A stretch of 56,469 nucleotides of DNA, taken from positions 1 to 56,469 of the forward strand of contig CAYGSU010000019.1 in assembly GCA_964352715.1 (NCBI GenBank), given 5' to 3'. Below, one piece after another: positions 41,915 to 49,523 of this stretch. Under the pieces are notes generated by a model. That model worked only from the letters and a program-made list of their open reading frames with translations. It had not been told where the DNA came from and made no database searches. Position 1 is the first letter of the stretch; each line of letters opens with the position of its first letter. Source of the stretch: JAVKBW01 sp964352715 (GTDB lineage: Bacteria > Pseudomonadota > Alphaproteobacteria > UBA8366 > Aestuariispiraceae). A program made the position numbers and the translations under genes.

Positions 41915-43351
41915 ATGTCCGATCTTGATCTGTGTTACATGAGCGCGCGCGAGGCTTTGTCGCGGTTTCGCGACAAGTCGCTGTCGCCGGTCGAACTGAT
42001 GAAGGCCGTGCTGGCCCGGGCCGACGACGTGGAACCGCAAATCAACGCCTTTCCGTTCCGCTTTGACGAATCCGCGCTGGACCAGGCGAAGGCGGCGGAA
42101 GACGTCTATGCCGGCAAGGGAAGCCACGATCCGCGCCCACTGGAAGGCCTGCCGGTGGCGGTGAAGGACGAGGCCGGCATCGCCGGTCAGCCGCTGACCA
42201 ACGCCTCGCTGGTCTACAAGGACCAGATTGCCACCGAAACCTCGATTACCAACGGACGGCTGATCGATGCCGGCGGCATCGTGCATGCCCGCACCGCCAC
42301 GCCGGAATTTTCCTGCGCCGGCTTCTGCCATTCGCGCCTGCATGGCGTGACGCGCAACCCGTGGAACCTGGGCTTCACGCCGGGCGGGTCTTCCGGCGGG
42401 TCGGGTGCGGCGCTTGCCGCCGGCACAACGACGTTGGCCAGCGGGTCGGACATTGGAGGGTCGATCCGCATTCCCGCCTCCTGTTCCGGCGTCGTCGGCT
42501 TCAAGCCGCCCTTCGGCCGCAACCCGGAGGAAAGCGCCTTCATGTTCGACCAGTATTGCCATGTCGGGCCGATGGGCCGCAGCGCCGGCGATGTGGCGCT
42601 GATGCAGAACGTGATGTGCGGGCCGCATCCGAAAGCGAATTCTGCGATTTCCCCGAAACTGGAATTGCCGCTGGACTACGAGGATATCAAGGGCTGGCGG
42701 ATCGCCTGGTCGATGGATCTCGGGTTTTTCAGCGTTGACCCGGAAGTCGTGGAGAACACCAAAGCCGCGCTGGCGCGGTTCGAATCACTGGGCGCGGTGG
42801 TGGAGGAAGTCACCCTGCCCTGGACCAGCGAGACCCAGACCGCCGCACAGGCCCATCTGGAGCTGATCTTCGGCGGTTCGATGCACGAGGTTCTGTCCAA
42901 GCATGCCGACGATCTTACGACCTATGCTCGCGCCTTCGCCGGGCTGGGCGACAACTGGTCCGGCGTTGATCTGTACAACGCGTGGGACACGGCGGCGCGG
43001 ATGCAGCACAGTTTCGGGCCGATTGTCGATGACTATGACCTGTTTGTCTGCCCGACCCTGGCAGTCCCCGCCGTGCCGGCCGAGTTCGACCAGGCCGCCG
43101 ATACGCTGACCATCGCCGGAAAGAAGGTTCACCCGATGATGGGCTGGCTGATGACCTATCCGTTCAACATGCTGAGCGGCTGTCCGGTTATATCGGTACC
43201 GTCCGGCCATGCCGCAAACGGCGTGCCGACGGGCATCCAGCTTGTCTCCTCGCCGTTCACCGACGCCACCGTGTTCCGTGCCGCAACCGCCTATCTGGAT
43301 GGCATGGACCTGTATGCGGATGACGCTCACCGGCCGACCTTCAGGCAGTAG
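41915..43351 (+). CDS. Amidase-signature family hydrolase
   Basis: This is a predicted cytoplasmic amidase of 478 residues. The Ser-cisSer-Lys triad is visible: Lys in VAVKDEAGI (about residue 87), and the two serines in GGSSGGSGAALAAG and LASGSDIGGSIRIPAS (about 150-190). Family members hydrolyse amides of very diverse kinds; GatA, which acts on tRNA-bound glutamate, is unlikely because no gatB/gatC lie nearby. AACGGGGAGCTTCC precedes the ATG. The placement after an importer and before a creatininase-family gene, 10 bases away, points to a catabolic role on the imported compound, which is inference. Confidence 0.88.
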   Translation: MSDLDLCYMSAREALSRFRDKSLSPVELMKAVLARADDVEPQINAFPFRFDESALDQAKAAEDVYAGKGSHDPRPLEGLPVAVKDEAGIAGQPLTNASLVYKDQIATETSITNGRLIDAGGIVHARTATPEFSCAGFCHSRLHGVTRNPWNLGFTPGGSSGGSGAALAAGTTTLASGSDIGGSIRIPASCSGVVGFKPPFGRNPEESAFMFDQYCHVGPMGRSAGDVALMQNVMCGPHPKANSAISPKLELPLDYEDIKGWRIAWSMDLGFFSVDPEVVENTKAALARFESLGAVVEEVTLPWTSETQTAAQAHLELIFGGSMHEVLSKHADDLTTYARAFAGLGDNWSGVDLYNAWDTAARMQHSFGPIVDDYDLFVCPTLAVPAVPAEFDQAADTLTIAGKKVHPMMGWLMTYPFNMLSGCPVISVPSGHAANGVPTGIQLVSSPFTDATVFRAATAYLDGMDLYADDAHRPTFRQ

Positions 43352-43361
43352 GACGCCTGCG

Positions 43362-44204
43362 ATGAGCGACACACTGGAAACCTCGCCCTGGCTGCAGGAA
43401 CGGTCGTGGCCCGCCATCGCCGCCTATCTGGCGACGGATGATACCGTGCTGCTGCCGGTCGGCGCGACCGAACAGCATGGCTATCACCTGCCGTTGCTGG
43501 TCGATTCCGCCTGGGCCATCGCCGCCTGCGAGGGGGCTGCACGCAAAAGCAACGTGCTGATCGCGCCGCCGCAGCAGGTCGGCTGGTCGCCGCATCACCT
43601 GGCCTTTCCCGGCTCGCTGACCCTGCGACCCGAGACCCTGACACAGGTTGTCGTCGAGATCGGCGAAAGCCTTGTTGTCAGCGGGTTCAAGCGGTTGATC
43701 ATCGTCAACGGCAACCGCGTCGCCAACCTGCCGCCGCTGGAAATCGCCGCGTCGAAACTGCGCCACAGAACAGGGGCGATCTGCGTTGTCGCCGATGTCG
43801 GGTTGATTGCAAAGACCGAAATCGCCGCGTTGCGCGAAGGTGCGCCCGGCAGCCTGGACCACGCGGGCGAATCCGAAACCGCCTTCATGCTGGCCTGGCA
43901 GCCGCATCTGGTGGCGATGGAAAGAGCGGAAAAACACCTGCCGCCGCGGGGTTCCGCCTTCAATGAGCCGATAGAATTCGAACCGGAATTTGAAGGCAAC
44001 AGCGTTACCGTGGTGCGCCGCGCTGCCGACCGGAAACGGGTTGACCACGGCCCCGCCGCGCAGGGCATTTCCGGCGACCCGACACTCGCCACAGCGGAAA
44101 AGGGTCAGGCGATCCTGGATGCCATCACCACAAACCTGTCACGGCTGATCGACGAGCTTCGCGCGCAGCCTACCCCGGAAACCCGGGCCGACATTCCCTA
44201 CTGA
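43362..44204 (+). CDS. Creatininase family hydrolase with altered metal motif
   Basis: This is a predicted metal-dependent amidohydrolase of 280 residues. The first metal cluster is present: VGATEQHGYHLPLLVDS (Glu, His and Asp ligands). FPGSLTLRPETL and DHAGESETAFML are also kept. The usual NGHGGN motif reads NGNRVAN, so one histidine ligand is missing. Family members open creatinine or related rings, act in riboflavin/F420 or mycofactocin pathways, or are uncharacterised, and the precise reaction here is unknown. It lies 10 bases after the amidase gene and is convergent with the EAL gene, whose stop is only 10 bases away. The start is ATG 43362. Confidence 0.8.
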   Translation: MSDTLETSPWLQERSWPAIAAYLATDDTVLLPVGATEQHGYHLPLLVDSAWAIAACEGAARKSNVLIAPPQQVGWSPHHLAFPGSLTLRPETLTQVVVEIGESLVVSGFKRLIIVNGNRVANLPPLEIAASKLRHRTGAICVVADVGLIAKTEIAALREGAPGSLDHAGESETAFMLAWQPHLVAMERAEKHLPPRGSAFNEPIEFEPEFEGNSVTVVRRAADRKRVDHGPAAQGISGDPTLATAEKGQAILDAITTNLSRLIDELRAQPTPETRADIPY

Positions 44205-44213
44205 AACCGGCGT

Positions 44214-46022
44214 CTAGCTGTCGGCGGCGACAGGGTCGTTCGCCGGTCCGCGATAGGCCATGAACAGTTGTTCATCCATCGGCCTGTCGAACAGATAGCC
44301 CTGCAGATAGGTACAGCCGAGCGATTTCAGGGTCGCCATGTGTTTGGCGGTCGACACCCCTTCGCCGGTGGTTTCCAGCCCCATTTCGCGGGCTGTCGAC
44401 AGCAGGGCCTTTACCAGGGTGAGGGTTCTGGCGGTGTCCATGTTTTCGACAAAGGACCGGTCAACCTTCAGCTTGGTGAGCGGCAGTTGCTGAAGGTGGG
44501 TCAGCGAACTGTAGCCGGTGCCGAAATCGTCCAGTACGAAGGAAACCCCGATATCGATTAGCGCCCGCATCTGCATCAGCGCGGCGCCGTGATTGCGCAC
44601 CACCGTATGTTCGGTTATTTCCAGTTCCAGCAACGCGGCATCAATGCCGGTCTTGGCGACGATGCGTTTGACGTTTCTGGCGAAAGAGTCGTCGCCTAAC
44701 GAGCTGGTATCGACGTTGACGGAAATCCGCGCCCGGTCGTTACAACGATCTTCCCGCAGCCGGGCGGCGCGGCAACTCATTTCGATTACCGCATAGTCAA
44801 GTTCAGTCAGAAGCCCCTCGCTGGTGCACAGTTCAAGTATTTCCATCGCACCGAATTCCCCCATTACGGGATGATGCCAGCGCACAAGCGCCTCGAACCC
44901 GTTCAACGATCCGTCTTCGGCAGTTACAATCGGCTGGTACAGCACGGTCAGCTTCTGTTCGGCGATCGCGTCCTTGATAACGGTTCGGCCAGCGGCAAGT
45001 TTGATCGACTGGTCGATCAACTCGCGGGTCAGATTGATCACGCCCGGTTCGTGCAGCTTCTTGTAGCTCAGCACCGACCGGCAGAAATCCATCACTTCGT
45101 CGATGCTGCCGATGGTACCGTCATCGACATGCGCACAGATAGATACTTTGGGGCTGATACTGCCCTGCGATGTCGCGACCGGCGTATTGAGGATGGCGTG
45201 GATGCGCTCGCCCATTTCTTCAACGGTCTCGGTATCGAAATTCGCATTGAACGCGAACCCGAACTGGCCGCGGTCGATCACCCCGGCAATGATCTGCAGT
45301 TTCTGCATCGAGATCGATCCGGCCCGCTCGACCAGCATGGACTCAACCTCCTGCAGCAGACTGGTCTGGCGAGAGCCTTCGATATTCGCCAGACGGGTGT
45401 CGTTGCAGTAGAAAAACGCCATCGGCCGCCCGCCGGGCTTCCGCCCCCGGTTAAACACTTCCTTGCAGGCCTTCAGGAAACTGTCTGCGCCATGGACATT
45501 CACGGGAAGCTTCGATGTCAGCGACGCCGAGAATTCCGGTATCAGCCGCCGGCGCAACAATCTGGCCGCCCGGTGCAGCACTTGCGCGTGCGCCTCTTCC
45601 AGCCGGTCCCGTTTTCTGGAATCGACCACGCACAGCGCACCGATCGGAAGGTCGTGCAGCGCGAGGATCGGCACACCGGCATAAAAGCGGACGCCCTTGC
45701 CATCCTTCACCATCGGCAATGACTTGAACCGCTCATCCTGAAGCGTATCTTCAACCACAAAGAGTTTGTTGGAATTCACCGTGTACTGGCAGAAGGACTG
45801 GCTTCTTGGAACCTCGCCGAACGACCGGCCTGCGGCGAACTTTTCGATCTGGTCTTCTTCGGTGATGATGTTGAACAGGCAGGCATCGGTTTTGAGAACC
45901 TCGCGCACCATTTCAAGAATATCGTCGATATCCTCGTCGCGCGGTCTGTCCAGCACGCCGGTCCTGTTCAGTTCCAGCAGCCGTTCATGTTCATTGGCCG
46001 GCAGCTTGATTGCGCCATCCAT
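44214..46022 (-). CDS. GAF-EAL cyclic-di-GMP phosphodiesterase
   Basis: This soluble signalling protein has 602 residues. A GAF domain covers about 20-160 (FYAGVPILALHDLPIGALCVVD). A GGDEF-like region covers about 170-330 but has no GGDEF motif, so it is probably degenerate. An EAL domain covers about 350-595. Catalytic residues are kept: E377-A-L, ISVNVD, LELEITEH, LDDFGTGYSS, LKVDRSF, TGEGV and YLQGYLF. It should hydrolyse cyclic di-GMP to pGpG, with the GAF domain sensing an unknown signal. No transmembrane segment is seen. It is divergent from the hydroxyacid dehydrogenase gene across an AT-rich 196-base gap. Confidence 0.9.
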   Translation of the reverse strand: MDGAIKLPANEHERLLELNRTGVLDRPRDEDIDDILEMVREVLKTDACLFNIITEEDQIEKFAAGRSFGEVPRSQSFCQYTVNSNKLFVVEDTLQDERFKSLPMVKDGKGVRFYAGVPILALHDLPIGALCVVDSRKRDRLEEAHAQVLHRAARLLRRRLIPEFSASLTSKLPVNVHGADSFLKACKEVFNRGRKPGGRPMAFFYCNDTRLANIEGSRQTSLLQEVESMLVERAGSISMQKLQIIAGVIDRGQFGFAFNANFDTETVEEMGERIHAILNTPVATSQGSISPKVSICAHVDDGTIGSIDEVMDFCRSVLSYKKLHEPGVINLTRELIDQSIKLAAGRTVIKDAIAEQKLTVLYQPIVTAEDGSLNGFEALVRWHHPVMGEFGAMEILELCTSEGLLTELDYAVIEMSCRAARLREDRCNDRARISVNVDTSSLGDDSFARNVKRIVAKTGIDAALLELEITEHTVVRNHGAALMQMRALIDIGVSFVLDDFGTGYSSLTHLQQLPLTKLKVDRSFVENMDTARTLTLVKALLSTAREMGLETTGEGVSTAKHMATLKSLGCTYLQGYLFDRPMDEQLFMAYRGPANDPVAADS

Positions 46023-46177
46023 TCGATAGCTCCCGAGCGAAAACTCGAATTAGTAGTTTTGTCGATGCTATCAACGCTAAAAAGGTGCCGATAACAATAT
46101 CCAGCGAACATCGATGATTTAGGTAATATGGTAGGGTAAATTTCTTAATGCAAGGTTAACAAAGGGACTGATTGTCT

Positions 46178-46211
46178 CTCCCGGCGGACCATGAAATCAT
46201 GGTCAGGGAGG
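46178..46211 (+). promoter_or_regulatory. Hairpin pairing with the ghrA ribosome-binding site
   Basis: GACCATG (46187-46193), loop AAAT, CATGGTC (46198-46204) form a perfect seven-pair stem. CTCCC (46178-46182) can pair with GGGAG (46206-46210), which is the Shine-Dalgarno sequence AGGGAGG (46205-46211) for the ATG at 46219. The same palindrome could alternatively be a DNA operator. Confidence 0.5.
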
Positions 46212-46218
46212 TTCCGGA

Positions 46219-47169
46219 ATGGCCGTCGTACTGATCAACAGTCTTAAATCCAGCAAACAGTGGACAGAGGAATTCAGCCGCCAGGTTGCTGAAGTCTATC
46301 CGCAGATGGACCTGCGGATCTGGCCGGATATCGGCGACCCCGACGCCATCACCCACGCAGTTGTGGCCTTCCCCGAAGCCGCGGCCTTCGCGAAACTGCC
46401 GAATCTGAAATACGTTCACTCGCTGTGGGCGGGTGTGGAACGGCTGGTGACAGACCCCGATCTCAAACCGGCCGTCAAAGTATACCGTATGGTCGACAAG
46501 GCGCTGACCGACGGCATGGTCGACTACATGACCGGCCATACCTACCGCCATCACCTTGGCGCCGGCCGCATCATGCACGAAAACGCCGATGCCAACTGGA
46601 ACCCGATCGTGCCGCCGCTGGCCAGCGAACGCCGCGTCGGCATTCTGGGTCTCGGCGTGCTTGGCATGGCGGTGGCGGAAAACCTGTCGCAATGCGGGTT
46701 CCGGGTGACCGGCTGGTCGCGGTCGCCAAAAACCCATTCGGACTTTTTCTGTCTGGCGGGCGACAAGGGGTTTGAGGTCACGATAGCGGAATCGGAAATC
46801 CTGCTGTTGCTGCTGCCTCGCACGCCGCAGACCGAAAACATCATCAATGCCGAAACGCTGGCGAAAATGCCGCGCGGCGCAGCGCTCATCAACGCCGGGC
46901 GCGGCGAGCTGATCGACGACAACGCCTTGCTGGCGGCGCTGGAATCGAACCATATCGCCGGTGCGACGCTGGATGTGTTCCGCGAGGAACCGCTGCCGCA
47001 AGACCATCCCTACTGGGCGCATCCACGGGTGCTGGTGACGCCGCATATCGCCGCCGAAACACGCATCGCCTCGGGCACGAGAACGGTTCTGAAGAATATC
47101 GACTATATTGACAATCATGGCGATCCGTTCGTCATTCCCGGCCGGGTCAACCGGAAGGCGCTATACTGA
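46219..47169 (+). CDS. ghrA: 2-hydroxyacid dehydrogenase, glyoxylate/hydroxypyruvate reductase A type
   Basis: This NAD(P)H-dependent reductase of 2-keto acids has 316 residues. The Rossmann motif GILGLGVLG lies at about 140-148. The catalytic residues are in INAGRGELID (Arg), DVFREEPLP (Glu) and VTPHIAAE (His). VGWSR-like spacing (GWSRSPK) after the Rossmann motif suggests NADPH preference, as in GhrA. Overall pattern and length fit GhrA rather than SerA or LdhA. The substrate is probably glyoxylate or hydroxypyruvate. The ribosome-binding site is inside a hairpin, described separately. Confidence 0.85.
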   Translation: MAVVLINSLKSSKQWTEEFSRQVAEVYPQMDLRIWPDIGDPDAITHAVVAFPEAAAFAKLPNLKYVHSLWAGVERLVTDPDLKPAVKVYRMVDKALTDGMVDYMTGHTYRHHLGAGRIMHENADANWNPIVPPLASERRVGILGLGVLGMAVAENLSQCGFRVTGWSRSPKTHSDFFCLAGDKGFEVTIAESEILLLLLPRTPQTENIINAETLAKMPRGAALINAGRGELIDDNALLAALESNHIAGATLDVFREEPLPQDHPYWAHPRVLVTPHIAAETRIASGTRTVLKNIDYIDNHGDPFVIPGRVNRKALY

Positions 47170-47276
47170 ACCAGCAGCCGGTAGCGGGTGGCTACTTGGT
47201 CGGTGACGAACACGTTGCAAACCATGTATACCTGTCCGCAGCCTCATCCCGCCCCCAGAGAAAGAGATTCCTGCCC

Positions 47277-47795
47277 GTGTCCGATGCCGAAAGCCTGATA
47301 ATCGATTTGCCGGACGAAGCCGCGACGATTGACCTTGGCCGCGCCCTTGCCAGCGTGGTGCAGCAGGCCGATGTCATCGCCCTGTGGGGCAATCTGGGCG
47401 CCGGCAAGACGACTCTGGCGCGCGGTCTGATCCAGGCCAGCCTGCCCGGCGGCGAAGATGTGCCGAGCCCGACCTTTACTCTGGTGCAAACCTATCCGTG
47501 GGATGTCGCGGGCGGGTATTGCGAAATCTGGCATTTCGACCTCTACCGGCTGGAAGACCCGTCGGACGCGCTGGAGCTGGGCATCGAGGATGCCTTCTTC
47601 GACCATATCAGCCTGATCGAATGGCCGGAAAAGCTTGGCCCCTATCTGCCGGATGACCGGCTGGATATCAGACTGGAACAGGAAACCGACCCGATCGACA
47701 GGCCACCCAAATCCGGCCGCCGCGCCGTCCTGTCCGGGGCAGGCGACTGGATCGACAGGCTGGCCGACGTTCTGTCCGATCTCGAAGACATGTAG
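47277..47795 (+). CDS. tsaE: tRNA t6A biosynthesis ATPase TsaE
   Basis: TsaE is the ATPase that resets the TsaBD complex during t6A37 synthesis. The 172 residues contain Walker A WGNLGAGKTTLARG (about 42-55), the conserved SPTFTLVQTY, IWHFDLYRLEDP and ISLIEWPEKLG, all family hallmarks. I start at GTG 47277. The open frame upstream to 47196 lacks family character. A 40-residue C-terminal extension beyond the core is Arg/Asp-rich. It is followed nine bases later by amgK, starting a conserved alphaproteobacterial run. Confidence 0.92.
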   Translation: MSDAESLIIDLPDEAATIDLGRALASVVQQADVIALWGNLGAGKTTLARGLIQASLPGGEDVPSPTFTLVQTYPWDVAGGYCEIWHFDLYRLEDPSDALELGIEDAFFDHISLIEWPEKLGPYLPDDRLDIRLEQETDPIDRPPKSGRRAVLSGAGDWIDRLADVLSDLEDM

Positions 47796-47804
47796 GTCGG
47801 CATC

Positions 47805-48812
47805 GTGGCGCAGGACAGGAAAGACCGGGATCGGGAGATCGACGCCTTTCTGGCACAGGCCGGCTGGGGTAGCGTGCCTCGCAGGCCGCTGGCCGATGAC
47901 GCCTCGTTCCGCCGCTACGAACGGCTACAGGACGGGTTTCGCCGTGCGGTGCTGATGGACGCCCCGCCGGACAAGGAAGATGTGCGCCCCTTCGTTACCG
48001 TCGCCGGGCTGCTGGCCGATGCCGGGCTTTCCGCACCGGAAATTCTCGCGGCAGATACCGACAGGGGGTTCCTGCTGCTGGAGGATCTGGGCGACGACAC
48101 CTTCACCCGGGTACTGGCAAAGGGCGGCGATGAAAAGACGCTCTACGCCCATGCAATGGAAGCCCTTGTCCGGCTGCATCGCCGATATGACGGCGCGGCG
48201 CAGGTACCGGCCTATGACAACGAGCTTTTCATCCGCGAAGCCGCCCTGCTGACGGAATGGTATGCGCCAGCCGTACTGCCGATGTTCGATCCGGCGGAAA
48301 TGCAAACTTTCCGGGCCCTGTGGCCGCCGCTTCTGGACCTCGCCCGACAGGTTCCCGATACGCTGGTGCTGCGTGACTACCATGTCGACAATCTGGTCTG
48401 GCTGCCGGACCGCCCGTCGCCCTGCAATGTCGGGCAGCTCGATTTTCAGGATGCGGTGATTGGCCCGGTCACCTATGACATCGCCTCACTGTTCGAGGAT
48501 GCGCGGCGCGATGTCGATCAGACGATGGCCGCGACCTTGCTGGGCGCCTATTGCGACCGGTTTCCCGATCTCGACCGCAATGCGTTCATGACCTCCTACC
48601 GGATCATGGCGGTGCAGCGCAGCCTGAAGATTATCGGTATCTTCACCCGGCTGGCCCACCGCGACGGCAAGCCGGGCTATCTGAAACATATTCCCCGCTG
48701 CTGGCAATGGGTGGCGAACGGCGTGGAAGATCCGGCGCTGGCCCCGCTGAAAGACTGGCTCGACCGCGTGATGCCGCCGGAAACCCGGGTACCGCCGGGC
48801 ATGGCGACATGA
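47805..48812 (+). CDS. amgK: N-acetylmuramate/N-acetylglucosamine kinase AmgK-like phosphotransferase
   Basis: This is an APH-fold kinase of 335 residues. The N-terminal lobe has DASFRRYERL and GFLLLEDLGDDTF. The catalytic loop VLRDYHVDNLVWL (about 187-199) and the metal-binding QLDFQDAVIGPVTYDIASL (about 211-229) follow. Aminoglycoside resistance is unlikely. Overlap with a MurU-like nucleotidyltransferase gene points to the AmgK-MurU peptidoglycan-recycling shortcut, which phosphorylates MurNAc at C1. The start is GTG 47805. Confidence 0.87.
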   Translation: MAQDRKDRDREIDAFLAQAGWGSVPRRPLADDASFRRYERLQDGFRRAVLMDAPPDKEDVRPFVTVAGLLADAGLSAPEILAADTDRGFLLLEDLGDDTFTRVLAKGGDEKTLYAHAMEALVRLHRRYDGAAQVPAYDNELFIREAALLTEWYAPAVLPMFDPAEMQTFRALWPPLLDLARQVPDTLVLRDYHVDNLVWLPDRPSPCNVGQLDFQDAVIGPVTYDIASLFEDARRDVDQTMAATLLGAYCDRFPDLDRNAFMTSYRIMAVQRSLKIIGIFTRLAHRDGKPGYLKHIPRCWQWVANGVEDPALAPLKDWLDRVMPPETRVPPGMAT

Positions 48813-49519
48813 CCGGCAAACCGAAAAAGGCAATGGTGCTGGCCGCCGGCTTCGGCAAACGGATGCGGCCGTTGACCGATACGGTCCCGAAACCATTGGT
48901 GCGGCTGCTCGGCAAACCGCTGATCGACTGGGTGATGGACCGGCTGCGCGCCGGCGGCATCGAAGACTATGTGGTCAACGCGCATTATCTGGGTGATCGG
49001 ATCGAGACGCATTTCGCCGGGCGTGACGATGTCGCCCTGTCACCGGAAGCCGAAATCCTCGATACCGGCGGCGGCGTAAAAAACGCCCTGCCGCTGCTGC
49101 GTGACGACAGTTTCGTGGTCGCGAATGCGGATTCCGTGTGGCTCGACGGCGACCGGCCCGCCGTCGCGAGGTTGCTCGAAATCTGGGACCCAACGAAAAT
49201 GGACGCGCTGCTGCTACTGACCCCGGTTAACACTGCACATGGCTATGACGGCAAGGGCGATTACTTTCTCGATGCCGAAGGCCGCGTCCGCCGCAGAACA
49301 GCGGATGAAACCGCGCCGCTGGTATTCGCCGGCGTTCATGTGCTCACCGCCCGCGTCTTCGATGACAGCCCGGACGGTTTCTTCTCCCTGAACGTGCTGT
49401 TCGACCGCGCCGAAAAGGCTGGCCGGTTGTTCGCTGTGCAGCATGACGGACAGTGGTATCATATCGGCACGCCGGAGGCGCTTGCCGCCGCCGAGGACAC
49501 GATCCGTCAGACGGGATAA
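48809..49519 (+). CDS. murU: N-acetylmuramate-1-phosphate uridylyltransferase MurU-like
   Basis: This nucleotidyltransferase has 236 residues. The N-terminal signature is AMVLAAGFGKRMRPLTDTVPKP (core G-x-G-x-R-x-R/L-x-P-x4-P). ILDTGGGVKNALPLL, NADSVWLDG (metal aspartate) and WYHIGTPEALAAAE are present. In Pseudomonas MurU makes UDP-MurNAc from MurNAc-1-phosphate, bypassing fosfomycin-sensitive MurA. The four-base overlap with the amgK-like gene supports that assignment over a mannose-1-phosphate guanylyltransferase. The start is the ATG in the amgK stop; the upstream open frame is rejected. Confidence 0.87.
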   Translation: MTGKPKKAMVLAAGFGKRMRPLTDTVPKPLVRLLGKPLIDWVMDRLRAGGIEDYVVNAHYLGDRIETHFAGRDDVALSPEAEILDTGGGVKNALPLLRDDSFVVANADSVWLDGDRPAVARLLEIWDPTKMDALLLLTPVNTAHGYDGKGDYFLDAEGRVRRRTADETAPLVFAGVHVLTARVFDDSPDGFFSLNVLFDRAEKAGRLFAVQHDGQWYHIGTPEALAAAEDTIRQTG

Positions 49520-49523
49520 CGCC

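Noticed and set aside
47805..48812. Aminoglycoside resistance phosphotransferase
   Set aside because: The APH fold is shared by sugar kinases; the overlap with a MurU-like gene and the conserved tsaE-addAB neighbourhood point to wall recycling.
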